Source: Velthaea sp965214335 (GTDB taxonomy: Bacteria > Vulcanimicrobiota > Vulcanimicrobiia > Vulcanimicrobiales > Vulcanimicrobiaceae). Taken from it: a stretch of 64,000 nucleotides of DNA. Position 1 is the stretch's first letter, and each line of letters starts with the position of its first letter. Of the stretch, positions 25,809-34,607 are shown piece after piece. Location: positions 62,001 to 126,000 of the forward strand of contig CBDCBO010000014.1 in assembly GCA_965214335.1 (NCBI GenBank). The letters run 5' to 3'. Under the pieces are notes generated by a model. It ran no database searches. It had not been told where the DNA came from and saw nothing but the letters and a program-made list of their open reading frames with translations. Made by a program: the position numbers and the translations under genes.

Positions 25809-27143
25809 ATGGATGCAGACGCCATTGTCATCGGTGCCGGCGCGGCCGGCTTAGCGGCGGCGCGCAGCCTTCGTGCTCGATCGCTGCGGGTCATACTCAT
25901 CGAGGCGCGCGATCGGATCGGCGGCCGCATGTACCCGCACGCGACCGGGCTATCGGCAATGCCCGCGGAGCTCGGTGCGGAATTCATTCACGGTCCCGCT
26001 CCGACCACATTACGCGTACTCGCCGAAGCCGGAACGGCGGCAGTCGACGCCGGCGGCGAGTCGTGGACCTATCGCGACGGCGGCTTGGAACGCGACGACG
26101 ACGCGGCGGCCTTCAGCGGCGAAATTTTCGCCGGATCCTATGGACTTGCGCACGACGAGAGCGTCGACCGTTTTCTGCAGCGCTTCGAAGGGCGCGAAGC
26201 AACGGCCCAAGCGCGGGCGGCGCGCGCCTTCGTCGAGGGATTCGAGGCCGCCGATCCGCAAATCGCCAGTGCGCGGGCAATCGCCGACGAATGGCGATCG
26301 GGAGTCGATTCAACCATTGGCCGCCCGTATGGCGGGTACGGGCCGTTGATCGACCGTTTGCGCAACGCCTGTGCCGCCGGCGGTATCCAAAGCTATCTGT
26401 CGACGGCGGTGCGCCGGATTTCATGGCGCGCCGGGGCAGTCGCCGTTGAGGCAACGGGCGCCGCGGGTGACGTACTCACCATGCGCGGACGCATCGCGAT
26501 CGTGACCCTGCCAATCGGCGTTTTACGCCATAGCGGGGATGAAACGGCGATTCGCTTCGATCCCCCGTTGCCCGCCGGCAAGCGTGACGCACTCGATCGC
26601 ATCGAGATGGGTCAAGTGGTTAAAGTGACGCTCTCGTTTCGCACGGCGTTCTGGGCTCGCGATCGCGACGAACGTTACCGCGACGCGGGTTTTTTCCGTC
26701 GCGAGGGACAGGCGTTTACCGCCTATTGGACCCAGTTTCCGGTACGCAATACGCTCGTCGTGGCCTGGGCGGGTGGTCCCCAAGCGACCGCGCTCAACGG
26801 CTTGTCGCGAACGCAGCTCATCGGACGTGCGCTCGACGGTTTTGCGTCATTGTTTGACGAACCGGCGACCGCGCGCGACGAGTTCGAAGGCGCGAGCATG
26901 CACGATTGGGACAATGACCCCTTCGCGCGGGGCGCCTACAGTTATGTTGCCGTCGGCGGAGATCAGGCGCGCGCGCTGCTTGCCGCGCCGCTTGATGATG
27001 CGCTCTTTTTCGCCGGCGAAGCAACCTGCATCGACGGCCAAGCCGGCACGGTCAATGGGGCGCTCGAAAGCGGCGAACGCGCCGCCCGGGAAGCCGCACT
27101 GACGCTTGGCGCCACCCGTGCGCAGCTTGCCCACGATGGTTGA
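25809..27143 (+). CDS. FAD-dependent amine oxidase (flavin monoamine oxidase family)
   Basis: About 444 residues. Seen: FAD-binding AIVIGAGAAGLAAARSLRAR at residue ~5, second half of the motif LIEARDRIGGRMYPH, ELGAEFIHGP, and C-terminal FAGEATCIDGQAGTVNGALE, the typical FAD-contact end of MAO/polyamine oxidases. ATG 25809 places the GxGxxG at the N-terminus. It would oxidise a primary or secondary amine or polyamine, giving H2O2. The downstream membrane protein start overlaps its stop. Confidence 0.92.
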   Translation: MDADAIVIGAGAAGLAAARSLRARSLRVILIEARDRIGGRMYPHATGLSAMPAELGAEFIHGPAPTTLRVLAEAGTAAVDAGGESWTYRDGGLERDDDAAAFSGEIFAGSYGLAHDESVDRFLQRFEGREATAQARAARAFVEGFEAADPQIASARAIADEWRSGVDSTIGRPYGGYGPLIDRLRNACAAGGIQSYLSTAVRRISWRAGAVAVEATGAAGDVLTMRGRIAIVTLPIGVLRHSGDETAIRFDPPLPAGKRDALDRIEMGQVVKVTLSFRTAFWARDRDERYRDAGFFRREGQAFTAYWTQFPVRNTLVVAWAGGPQATALNGLSRTQLIGRALDGFASLFDEPATARDEFEGASMHDWDNDPFARGAYSYVAVGGDQARALLAAPLDDALFFAGEATCIDGQAGTVNGALESGERAAREAALTLGATRAQLAHDG

Positions 27144-27699
27144 ATCCGCTTCGTCGGTGCTCGCGCCATGGTCGAACTTTTATATTATGATCGGTTCGGC
27201 CGCCGCAACGTTAACCGGCTTGGTGTTCGTCGTCATTACGCTCGTAAGTCGCACGCCGGGCGCGCGCACGGATGACGGCCTGGCGACATTCACCACCCCG
27301 ACGGTGCTCCACTTTTGTGGCGCATTGCTCATCTCCGCAATCGCGATCGCGCCGTGGCGCTCGCTACTCGCCGTTGCCGTCTTGGTGGGCGCCGCCGGTT
27401 TGTACGGAGTGCTGCACATGGTGTACGTGATGCGTCGCGCTCGCCGCTTGAGCACGTACGATCCCGATCTCGAAGACTGGATTTGCTACACGATTCTGCC
27501 GTTCATCGCCTACGGCGCACTATGCGGTGGCGCGATCGGCCTAGCCACCGTGCCGGTCAATGCGATGTTCGCAGTAGCCGGGGGCGTCATCGTCCTGGTG
27601 TTTACCGGCATCCACAACGCTTGGGACGTCGTGACGTTCCTGGTAACGGGGGGCGCGGGCGAACCGCCGGCGAGCGATTCGCCCGGTGAATCAGGTTAG
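27136..27699 (+). CDS. Small integral membrane protein of unknown function
   Basis: 187 residues with four to five hydrophobic helices: FYIMIGSAAATLTGLVFVVI, HFCGALLISAIAIA, LLAVAVLVGAAGLYGVLHMV, TILPFIAYGALCGGAIG, AMFAVAGGVIVLVFTGIH. The WSNFYIMIGSAAATLTGLVF start recurs in many uncharacterised bacterial membrane proteins. ATG 27136 overlaps the amine oxidase stop (TGA at 27141), so the two are probably co-translated. Its stop overlaps the convergent gene by 9 bp. No function assignable. Confidence 0.8.
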   Translation: MVESASSVLAPWSNFYIMIGSAAATLTGLVFVVITLVSRTPGARTDDGLATFTTPTVLHFCGALLISAIAIAPWRSLLAVAVLVGAAGLYGVLHMVYVMRRARRLSTYDPDLEDWICYTILPFIAYGALCGGAIGLATVPVNAMFAVAGGVIVLVFTGIHNAWDVVTFLVTGGAGEPPASDSPGESG

Positions 27700-28455
27700 A
27701 TCACCGTCACCATCATAGGTCGGAAACGCCGACCGCCAACCGGCGGGCGGCAGAAACCGGTGCGGCTCGGCGATCCGGTGCGCAACATACCGCTGCCAGG
27801 AATCGACGGCTAAGGTCACGCTGAAAGGCGCGCCGGCCGGGCGCTCGGCGCTATACCGCTCGGTCAGCCGCAGCTCGCCGGCAATGATCGTGTAGGACGA
27901 CGCGACTTGGCGCAACGCAGCATCGTGTAGAGCGGAGACATCGATAAGGCTTTCGATGCGGATGCTTTCGTGCGGCCGTAAGGGATCGAGCGAGGCCAGC
28001 ATATCGAACCGCAGGTAATCAAAAAACTGGGTTGCCTCGAAGCGATAGCTGATGCGCCCGTCAAAGGTCACGAGGTCGGCGAACAACGGCACCAGGCTGA
28101 GCTGTATGCCGAGGCTGCCGTGACCCTCGAGCCGCCACGGATCGTTCGTTGCCAGCAGGCGCAAATACGCATCGAGCGAGCGCTCCGAATCCTCGAATAA
28201 ACCTACTTCAAACGGCTGTACCTGCGCGTCGCGATGAGCGACCCAAGCGCGCATGTCGGCCCGCGACCCGGCAAGGGGAGCGTCGCCCTCGAACGGCGCG
28301 ACTTCGGCGTCATCACCGACCGTCAACTGTACGTCCGACCGGATATAATCGTACCGATCGTAGAGCACGTACGCGGCAAAGCGACGTTTCGCCATTTCCG
28401 CAGTGTCCGCTTCGACGAGCGCGACCCGTGTCGTGGCGTAAAGGACTTCGTACAT
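27691..28455 (-). CDS. Conserved hypothetical protein
   Basis: About 254 residues from ATG 28455; the frame extends to 28524 and that longer start is possible. No signal peptide or membrane helix. The sequence is rich in acidic and aromatic residues, with YVLYDRYDYIRSDVQLTVG and LSLVPLFADLVTFDGRISYR standing out. I do not recognise a family. Codon use and length look like a real gene. It is divergent from the tandem PilZ gene. Confidence 0.65.
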   Translation of the reverse strand: MYEVLYATTRVALVEADTAEMAKRRFAAYVLYDRYDYIRSDVQLTVGDDAEVAPFEGDAPLAGSRADMRAWVAHRDAQVQPFEVGLFEDSERSLDAYLRLLATNDPWRLEGHGSLGIQLSLVPLFADLVTFDGRISYRFEATQFFDYLRFDMLASLDPLRPHESIRIESLIDVSALHDAALRQVASSYTIIAGELRLTERYSAERPAGAPFSVTLAVDSWQRYVAHRIAEPHRFLPPAGWRSAFPTYDGDGDLT

Positions 28456-28593
28456 GCCGATCACGTTCACGTGCCGGCGGAGATAACTTCTCGCCGCATC
28501 GGCCTCGCTCGTGAGGCAGCGCACGGTATCACCGTAAACCCACTCTTTACTAGCATGTTAAATCTGGCCCCGTTGTTTGTCGAAGACTAGAGT

Positions 28594-29448
28594 ATGAAGC
28601 AACACGGCGCGGAGTCTGAGCGCGAGGACAGCCGGTCCTTCGACGAGCAGCGGCTTGCGATGCGCGTTGCCGTGGCTTTTGAGGCGACTTTCTCGATTGT
28701 CGGCTGGGCCATCCAAAGCGGGCGTATCAGCGAGATTTCGCGGTCCGGCGTACGGCTCCTAAGCCTACAGCAATTGCCGCTCGGGGCCGCGCTTTCCGTT
28801 ACCTTCGAGCCGTCAATGACGCCGACGCGATACGCCCGCGATCAAGTCAACGTAACGGGACGCGTGGTGCGGCTCGTCAAGCCGGGCGGGCCGCCGTACG
28901 AGTACGGAATCGAAGTTGCGGGCGATCGCGAAACGCGCGGCGTTTTGCAACGGACGGTGTTGCAACTCAGCGTCGTAAATTTCAATAATCGCCTAGCCGG
29001 AAACGGGACATTGAATGCACCTTCGCCCGTGGAGGAAAAGCCGAAGGCGCGGAATTTTGATGAACGCCGGCGTTTCATGCGCGTCGCTGTCGACTTCGAA
29101 GCACGCTTTGTCGCCAGCGGCCGGATGCCCGAAGCGGCTCGTGTAACGGAACTCTCGCGGACCGGGCTGCATTTGCTCAGTGATAAGCACTTGCCGGTGG
29201 GCTCGTTCATCGAAGTGAGTTTTGAGCCGTCGTTCGCCACGCCGACGGGCGGCAATCGGCGCGTCTGCGTTCGGGGTCGCGTTGCGCGACTGGTGCGCGA
29301 AGACGGCCCACCGTTCGAGCATGGGGTCGAAGTCATCAGCGATCTTGAAACAGAGTGCACGCTGCAGTGGGCCGTCTTGCAAGTTGGACTTAAAGCAGCG
29401 TCAAAACGCACGCAAAACCTAAACGGGCCGCCGATGCGCTTACGCTAA
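28594..29448 (+). CDS. Tandem PilZ-domain protein
   Basis: 284 residues made of two homologous PilZ units (~15-125 and ~148-265). Each has the c-di-GMP box RxxxR: QRLAMRVAVAF and RRFMRVAVDF. The second box, usually (D/N)xSxxG, reads EISRSG and ELSRTG, so Glu replaces Asp/Asn in both. The units share phrases such as GPPYEYGIEV and GPPFEHGVEV, so they arose by internal duplication. A cytoplasmic c-di-GMP effector is likely, if the Glu variant still binds. No enzyme domain is attached. Confidence 0.88.
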   Translation: MKQHGAESEREDSRSFDEQRLAMRVAVAFEATFSIVGWAIQSGRISEISRSGVRLLSLQQLPLGAALSVTFEPSMTPTRYARDQVNVTGRVVRLVKPGGPPYEYGIEVAGDRETRGVLQRTVLQLSVVNFNNRLAGNGTLNAPSPVEEKPKARNFDERRRFMRVAVDFEARFVASGRMPEAARVTELSRTGLHLLSDKHLPVGSFIEVSFEPSFATPTGGNRRVCVRGRVARLVREDGPPFEHGVEVISDLETECTLQWAVLQVGLKAASKRTQNLNGPPMRLR

Positions 29449-29467
29449 CGCCGGCGGCGCGTCGGCG

Positions 29468-30361
29468 TTAGGGCGTCGGCATGCCGCCGGTTACGGCTAT
29501 CGTCGCACCGCTCACGAAACTCGACTCACCGCTAGCGAGAAACACATATGCCGGCGCGAGTTCGGCCGGCTGGCCGGCCCGGCCGAGTGGCGCCGTCGAA
29601 CCAAATTTCGGTAATTTCTCCGTCGGCTGTCCACCGGCGGCTTGGAGCGGCGTCCACACCGGTCCCGGGGCGACGACATTGACGCGGATGCCTTTGCTTG
29701 CGAGCTGCTGTGCGAGGGCTTTGCTAAACGTATTGATCGCGGCTTTCGTTGCAGCATAGTCAACGAGCGTGGGCGACGGATCGTAGGCTTGAACCGATGA
29801 CGTATTGATGATTGCGCTTCCGGCGCGCATGTGCGGTAAAGCGGCTTTGGTCAACCAAAACATCGCGTGCACGTTGGTCTTGAACGTTTGATCGAATTGT
29901 TCGTCGGTGATATCTGCGATGTCGGGCACTGCTGTTTGCTTGCCGGCGACATTAACGAGGACATCGATGCCGCCCAACTCTGCCACCGTTCGATCGATGA
30001 GATTGCGGCAATACGCCGAGTCGGTGATGTCGCCCGGCATCGAAACAGCCTTCTTACCGGCTTGTTCGATGAGCGCGACGACTTCGCGTGCGTCGGGCTC
30101 TTCGGCCGGTAAGTAAGACATGACCACATCGGCGCCTTCACGCGCAAAGGCAATCGCCACGGCGCGACCAATCCCGCTATCTGCGCCGGTAATGAGGGCC
30201 CGGCGTCCGGCGAGCCGGCCCGAGCCACGATAACTTTCTTCACCGTGATCCGGCTTGGGCGTCATCTCGCCGGCCAAACCGGGCGCCGTCTGATGCTGCT
30301 CCGGAAAGCCCGGCGGTGGATATTTCGTCTTCGGATCTTGGATCGTGTACTGATCGCTCAT
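29468..30361 (-). CDS. SDR oxidoreductase, YghA/YdaD-like general stress type
   Basis: 297 residues. A characteristic N-terminal extension (KYPPPGFPEQHQTAPGLAGE, PDHGEESYRG) precedes a classical SDR: cofactor motif ALITGADSGIGRAVAIAFA, NVAG, Ser in IINTSSVQAYDPS, catalytic DYAATKAAINTFSKALA, and PGPVWTPLQ. This extension marks the subfamily of YghA and Bacillus general stress proteins. Start ATG 30361. It is 50 bp after the NAGPA-type gene and may be co-transcribed with it. Substrate unknown. Confidence 0.92.
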   Translation of the reverse strand: MSDQYTIQDPKTKYPPPGFPEQHQTAPGLAGEMTPKPDHGEESYRGSGRLAGRRALITGADSGIGRAVAIAFAREGADVVMSYLPAEEPDAREVVALIEQAGKKAVSMPGDITDSAYCRNLIDRTVAELGGIDVLVNVAGKQTAVPDIADITDEQFDQTFKTNVHAMFWLTKAALPHMRAGSAIINTSSVQAYDPSPTLVDYAATKAAINTFSKALAQQLASKGIRVNVVAPGPVWTPLQAAGGQPTEKLPKFGSTAPLGRAGQPAELAPAYVFLASGESSFVSGATIAVTGGMPTP

Positions 30362-30411
30362 GACGGTTTATTTGCACGAATTGGCCTGCATTAAACCCGC
30401 CAACCGCCGGC

Positions 30412-31155
30412 TTACGGCTCCTCGCGGATTGTGAGAATATTGGTCAGGTGCCGGCCGGGCGCGGTAAGCGTTCGGCCCCGAACGTATAGAGCGAGCGACG
30501 CACCGGCGTCGAGATTCATTGCGTCGTACGCGCCCAAGTCGTACATGATCTTCGCCCAACGCGCGAATGTTACGGAATCCTCGGTTTCAACGATGGCCAA
30601 ACGGCGCCCGAACAGCAACGCGACGCCCATGCGGCGCGCCATGCCCATGACATGCGGATCGTGGAAGCGTTCGCCGGCCGGATCGACGTCGATGCGATGG
30701 TTCAACACCAGCGCGGGCCCGCACGCCAGCACCGTTTCAAAGCGCGACCAATCCGCCGTACGGTCTGGTATGACGCGCCGGATCGTAATCCGATTATCAC
30801 GCGTGATCGCCATGGCGGTGCCCATCAACCCTTGATGGATGAGCCGGCCATGCACGACGATGTCGCCGATCGGCGCATAATCGCTTTTCGAAAAGTATGC
30901 TCCGTCAATGGCGACGACCGGCCGTGCTCGCGCGACCATCTCGGTGAATGGTTCGCTGCCGTGCGGGAAACCGCGTGCCGTTTCGATGCTGAAGTGAACC
31001 CGCGGATCGGCCAAATTAATTTCGATGGTGCGCAGTCGGACGCCGTCGATGACGCGTTCCGTAACGCCGCCGATCGGATCGGGCGGGGAAGCGCCGAGCA
31101 TCGACACCAGCGCTGCTGCACCAACGACCAGGGCCTTACATCGACGTCGGAACAA
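30412..31155 (-). CDS. Phosphodiester glycosidase (NAGPA/DUF2233) family secreted protein
   Basis: 247 residues. Short N-terminal export signal (KALVVGAAALVSMLGASPP), then the NAGPA fold: VIDGVRLRTIEINL, VAIDGAYFSKSDYAPIGDIV, HGRLIHQG, and the conserved end YDAMNLDAGASLALYVRGR. Family members cleave or handle sugar phosphodiesters and exopolysaccharide. Its start overlaps the GH16 gene by 20 bp, so the two are one unit, which suggests exopolysaccharide or wall-glycan processing outside the cell. Confidence 0.88.
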   Translation of the reverse strand: MFRRRCKALVVGAAALVSMLGASPPDPIGGVTERVIDGVRLRTIEINLADPRVHFSIETARGFPHGSEPFTEMVARARPVVAIDGAYFSKSDYAPIGDIVVHGRLIHQGLMGTAMAITRDNRITIRRVIPDRTADWSRFETVLACGPALVLNHRIDVDPAGERFHDPHVMGMARRMGVALLFGRRLAIVETEDSVTFARWAKIMYDLGAYDAMNLDAGASLALYVRGRTLTAPGRHLTNILTIREEP

Positions 31156-32182
31156 TGGTCGGACTGCAGCTCGTGTTCACACTCTGATACCAGCGAAAAT
31201 ACTTGACGTTCATCGCTTCGGGCGTTCCGTTCGGTGGCGGCGCAGCCCACGTCTTTTGCGCAAACACCGAGAGATTGAGAATGGCATTCGCCGGTCCGTT
31301 GGCGGCATTGGCAAAAGCCGCACTGCGTTGAACGCGATCGATATAGAACCGGACGTATTGCGGCGTCCACAGGACGGCATACGTGTGATACGACGTGCTC
31401 GGGTCGGGCGCCACCACGGTGCGCACCCAATTTGCCGGCGGCTGACCCGACGGGCTGAAAATCTGCGTTTGCTGAACGGTCGATTTCGGCAGCAGATTTC
31501 CGAACAGTTCGTGCATATCGAGTTCTTCGTAACCGTTGCCCTTGCCGTCGGCGCCGTACAATCCGAGCACCCACAGCGACGGCCAAAAGCCTTGCGTGTT
31601 CGGTACTTTGGCTGACACTTCGACATAGCCGTAGGTGAGCGCCCGGCTTTCAAGCAAACCCGAAAGCCAATGTGCGCCGTCGAGTGCCGGTGCCGTTGCA
31701 TACGGTGACGGAACGGGCTCCGCCCGCAAGTTTACCCCGCCGCCGGAAAGCGAATAGGGATTGTAACCGCCGAATCCGCGCGACGGATCCGTATAATACG
31801 CATCGTCCGCGCCGATATTGTTGCGTGAATTGTCGCTCTGAAAGCCGTTGGCGCGGCTCGACCACACCGCACCATTGGGCTGCGGCGTTGCATAGATGAG
31901 CTGCGACGAATAGTTGAGATACCGATCGTGCGAAAATTCATCATCTTGCGCCGTCGTGTACAAGGTGCCGCCGACGCACAACGATTGAGCGGCCGGTACG
32001 GGATTGCTTAACGAGTGCTGCACCGCCGCGGGCGCCGCCAGCGAGGCGACACCGTGCGGAAGCGGGTTCGGATTGCCGATGCTCGGCACGCCTTGGGCGC
32101 TACCGCCGCAGCCGCCGGCTATGCTAACGAGCGCGAAGCACAAGAGCCGCCGGTACGCGGGTATCGCAAAACGTGAAAGCAC
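31136..32182 (-). CDS. Glycoside hydrolase family 16 secreted lipoprotein
   Basis: 348 residues. A signal peptide ending in VSIAGGCGGS suggests a lipoprotein with a relaxed lipobox. The catalytic GH16 motif ExDxxE is present as ELDMHE within NGYEELDMHELFG near 223, after the usual GYVEVSAKVPNTQGFWPSLW. The enzyme would hydrolyse or transfer beta-1,3/1,4-glucan or galactan-type chains at the cell surface. The stop overlaps the NAGPA-type gene start. The region before ~70 is low-complexity and Pro/Ala-rich, probably a spacer from the membrane. Confidence 0.92.
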   Translation of the reverse strand: MLSRFAIPAYRRLLCFALVSIAGGCGGSAQGVPSIGNPNPLPHGVASLAAPAAVQHSLSNPVPAAQSLCVGGTLYTTAQDDEFSHDRYLNYSSQLIYATPQPNGAVWSSRANGFQSDNSRNNIGADDAYYTDPSRGFGGYNPYSLSGGGVNLRAEPVPSPYATAPALDGAHWLSGLLESRALTYGYVEVSAKVPNTQGFWPSLWVLGLYGADGKGNGYEELDMHELFGNLLPKSTVQQTQIFSPSGQPPANWVRTVVAPDPSTSYHTYAVLWTPQYVRFYIDRVQRSAAFANAANGPANAILNLSVFAQKTWAAPPPNGTPEAMNVKYFRWYQSVNTSCSPTIVPTSM

Positions 32183-32391
32183 GACGTATCCAATCGGAAA
32201 GCGACTTTGATCGATAGCTGCACATCGACTTCCGCTCGTAAACCGGACCCAACTGCAGCGCCGGTAAGGTGTGATCGGTACCTTTGCCGGGCAAGAAAGC
32301 GAGGGTCCCTAACTTTGGTCGCATTTGCATGCCCACCGTGCGGGGGAAGCGCTCGATGTGACAAACAGGACTTCATCTCAAGGAGACAACC

Positions 32392-32775
32392 GTGCCGCTC
32401 GTCCGCATCTCGCTTCGCCACAATGAGGATCCAACATACGCCGGCGCTGTCGGCGAAGCCGTTCATCGCGCGCTCGTAGAAGCAGTCGGCGTTCCGAGCG
32501 ACGATCGATTTCAAATAATTACCGACCACCCCGTGGCGCAGCTCGTCTATCCACCAGAATATCTTGGTATCCGCCACACCGGCGCTGTGGTGTTCATTCA
32601 AATCACGCTCAATCTGGGCCGGACCGTCGAACAAAAGCGAGCGCTTTACGCGCGTATCGCGGATCTGTTGCACGCGGCGCCAGGCATTCCGCGCGCCGAT
32701 GTGATCGTCAATCTCGTGGAAGTCGCGAAGGAAAACTGGTCGTTCGGCGACGGCGTTGCTCAGTACGCAACGTAG
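32392..32775 (+). CDS. Tautomerase superfamily protein (MSAD-like)
   Basis: 127 residues. It begins MPLVRISLRHNED, so after processing Pro1 is the N-terminal base typical of tautomerases. The full length with two beta-alpha-beta units (second: VVFIQITLNLGRTVEQKRAL) resembles the malonate-semialdehyde-decarboxylase/Tautomerase_3 group. GTG start at 32392 has AAGGAG 7 bases upstream. Substrate not evident. It is 23 bp before an SDR gene, a probable two-gene unit. Confidence 0.88.
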   Translation: MPLVRISLRHNEDPTYAGAVGEAVHRALVEAVGVPSDDRFQIITDHPVAQLVYPPEYLGIRHTGAVVFIQITLNLGRTVEQKRALYARIADLLHAAPGIPRADVIVNLVEVAKENWSFGDGVAQYAT

Positions 32776-32798
32776 CCGGTGACCGATACACCCAGCAT

Positions 32799-33575
32799 AT
32801 GAACGAGACCGAACGATACGCCCGTTTTCCGAGTTTACAGGGCCGGGTCGTCATTGTCTCGGGCGGCGGCTCAGGCATCGGGGCGGTGATGGTCGAGCAT
32901 TTCGCGCGGCAAGGCGCGCGCGTCGCTTTTCTCGATGTCGCCGATGAACCGTCCGGCCAGCTTGTCCGCGAGCTTACCGCCGTTGTCGAGCATGCACCAC
33001 GATACGTGCATTGCGACGTCACCGATATTGGAGCGCTGCGCAACGCGTTCACCGAGATCAGCGCCGCGTTGGGAACCGTGACCATATTGGTCAATAACGC
33101 GGCAAGCGACGATCGCCATGAGACGGCGCAAATCACGCCCGACTATTGGGACGAGCGCATGGCCGTCAACGTGCGCCACCACTTTTTCGCCAGTCAAGCG
33201 GTCATCGACGGAATGACGGCCGCCGGCGGCGGTTCGATCGTGAATATCAGCTCGATCTCATGGCTGATCCCGTCGATTCATCAAGCGGCGTATATCACGG
33301 CAAAAGCCGGAATCGTCGGTTTGACCCGAACGCTGGCGCGCGAACTGGGCCCAGCGAGCATCCGCGTTAACTGCGTGTTGCCCGGCGCGATCATGACCGA
33401 ACGTCAACGCCGGTTGTGGGTGACGCCCGAGTATGCCGCGCAAATTCAACGCGCCCAAGCGCTCAAGCGCGATCTCGTGCCGGCCGATGTTGCGCGGCTC
33501 GTGCTCTTTCTGGCCGCTGACGACAGCTCGGCGATGACCGGCCAAAGCTATATCGTCGATGGCGGTTGGGTTTAA
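32799..33575 (+). CDS. SDR oxidoreductase (FabG-like)
   Basis: 258 residues, classical SDR: VVIVSGGGSGIGAVMVEHFA, DVTDIGALRNAF, ILVNNAASDD, Ser in IVNISSISWLIP, catalytic YITAKAGIVGLTRTLAREL and LPGAIMTERQ, tail GQSYIVDGGWV. Cofactor preference is probably NAD(H), from the acidic FLDVAD after the second strand. Likely a sugar, steroid or acyl dehydrogenase; pairing with the tautomerase suggests catabolism of a small carbon source. Confidence 0.93.
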   Translation: MNETERYARFPSLQGRVVIVSGGGSGIGAVMVEHFARQGARVAFLDVADEPSGQLVRELTAVVEHAPRYVHCDVTDIGALRNAFTEISAALGTVTILVNNAASDDRHETAQITPDYWDERMAVNVRHHFFASQAVIDGMTAAGGGSIVNISSISWLIPSIHQAAYITAKAGIVGLTRTLARELGPASIRVNCVLPGAIMTERQRRLWVTPEYAAQIQRAQALKRDLVPADVARLVLFLAADDSSAMTGQSYIVDGGWV

Positions 33576-33811
33576 TCACGCCGGGCGGCACGCAGCGACG
33601 AGCGGTGCATCGGCGTCGCCACATGCGTCATGCGGGCGGCTTTCGCCGCCGCGGCATCGCTTCGTAATTCCCGTATGCGGCAAACCAAACATTCAAAGCC
33701 GATTTGTTTGCCGCTGCGAATTGTTCTTACCGCTAGCATCTGTAGTGCAACGTTTCACCAACCGCGGAAGCGACTCCGGTATCCACGCCGACAGTTTTAC
33801 CACTTAAAGGC
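33576..33811. other. Gap with two hairpins
   Basis: No gene seen. GGCGGC-TTTC-GCCGCC (33635-33650) is a short GC hairpin soon after the SDR stop. GCGGCAAAC (33677-33685) and GTTTGCCGC (33706-33714) form a 9-bp inverted repeat with a 20-base loop. Either could aid termination. Confidence 0.4.
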
Positions 33812-33854
33812 AAACGAAGGCGGCCGGCGCATTACGCGCCGGCCGCCTTCGTTT
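33812..33854. terminator. Bidirectional intrinsic terminator, 19-bp perfect stem
   Basis: AAACGAAGGCGGCCGGCGC, loop ATTAC, then its exact complement ending CCTTCGTTT. It lies between the convergent SDR gene (plus) and the small secreted protein gene (minus), so it can end both. The T-runs are within the stem ends rather than long tails. Confidence 0.8.
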
Positions 33855-33896
33855 CAGACAACGTCAAACGCGCGTTATGCGTCGACGGTGCTTGTC

Positions 33897-34139
33897 TTAC
33901 AGGCTTGTGCCGAGGTTACGGAACGCGACGCGGCGCACTTCTGCACTGAAGGCCTCGAGTTGTGCGCGACGTTGAGCTTTCGCGTCAACAGTCGACATCG
34001 ACACGGTGGTGGCGCTCGTAGCGGTGTTGGCAATCGGGGCAGCCGTTTGCGCTGAGGCAACGACACCGGACGACAGCAAACCTGATGCGAAGGCAGTGGC
34101 AATGAACGCGCGCTGAACGTTTGAAGAGATGTTTTTCAT
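33897..34139 (-). CDS. Small secreted protein of unknown function
   Basis: 80 residues. Clear signal peptide (RAFIATAFASGLLSSGVVASAQ) then a ~48-residue mature part, Ala/Thr-rich and then basic (VDAKAQRRAQLEAFSAEVRR). An AAGGA lies ~10 bases before ATG 34139. It has its own strong terminator at 33812-33854 and a 200-bp leader, which points to a monocistronic, probably well-expressed gene. No family recognised. Confidence 0.7.
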   Translation of the reverse strand: MKNISSNVQRAFIATAFASGLLSSGVVASAQTAAPIANTATSATTVSMSTVDAKAQRRAQLEAFSAEVRRVAFRNLGTSL

Positions 34140-34352
34140 TTTGATAGATCCTTAATTATGTTGTTTACTTGGACGCAGCTTCGGGCGTTGATTGCGTCCG
34201 GAGTTTTCCAACAGTTACGAGCTTACAGACAGCAGCCGGCGCGTAATGGTGGCACCATTTGAGCTAACCTCCCCGGAGACTTACGCCTTTGCCCGCACCG
34301 TTACTACGCGAAGAGTTCTTTCATCAGTAAGCGGTAATGATGATGCTCCGCT
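34140..34352. promoter_or_regulatory. Upstream region of the small secreted gene
   Basis: About 213 bp and locally AT-richer. It contains the inverted repeat AATGGTG-G-CACCATT (34245-34259), 7-bp arms, a possible operator. No riboswitch consensus was recognised. Confidence 0.35.
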
Positions 34353-34601
34353 CTAACCGGCGCTGCGGCTCGATACTCCGTAAGAGAACGCGCCCGGCTT
34401 CCATTCGCAGACGCTTCCATCGTGCATCACAAACGATTCGCAACCATCAACTTCGGCGTTGAAGCCGGCATTCAAGGTTTTCGTTTTGGGCCAATCGACG
34501 TTGGGATCGTTGCGAGCCGCAGCGCGAGCCTTGACGTAACTAAACTGCGACGACTTCGCCAAGACGTTGAGCGCACGCGCCAGGGTTTGTGCTTGGAGCA
34601 T
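34353..34601 (-). CDS. Small hypothetical protein behind VOC gene
   Basis: 82 residues, starting 6 bp after the VOC-family stop, so possibly co-translated. The second half (NAEVDGCESFVMHDGSVCEWKPG) has two Cys and looks protein-like. No signal peptide; a weak ribosome site (GGTAAG). Not recognised, and could be a chance frame. Confidence 0.4.
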   Translation of the reverse strand: MLQAQTLARALNVLAKSSQFSYVKARAAARNDPNVDWPKTKTLNAGFNAEVDGCESFVMHDGSVCEWKPGAFSYGVSSRSAG

Positions 34602-34607
34602 CGCCGC

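Noticed and set aside
34140..34352. c-di-GMP riboswitch upstream of the small secreted gene
   Set aside because: Some AACTCCGG-type words are present, but the GEMM core and tetraloop-receptor pairing could not be laid out.
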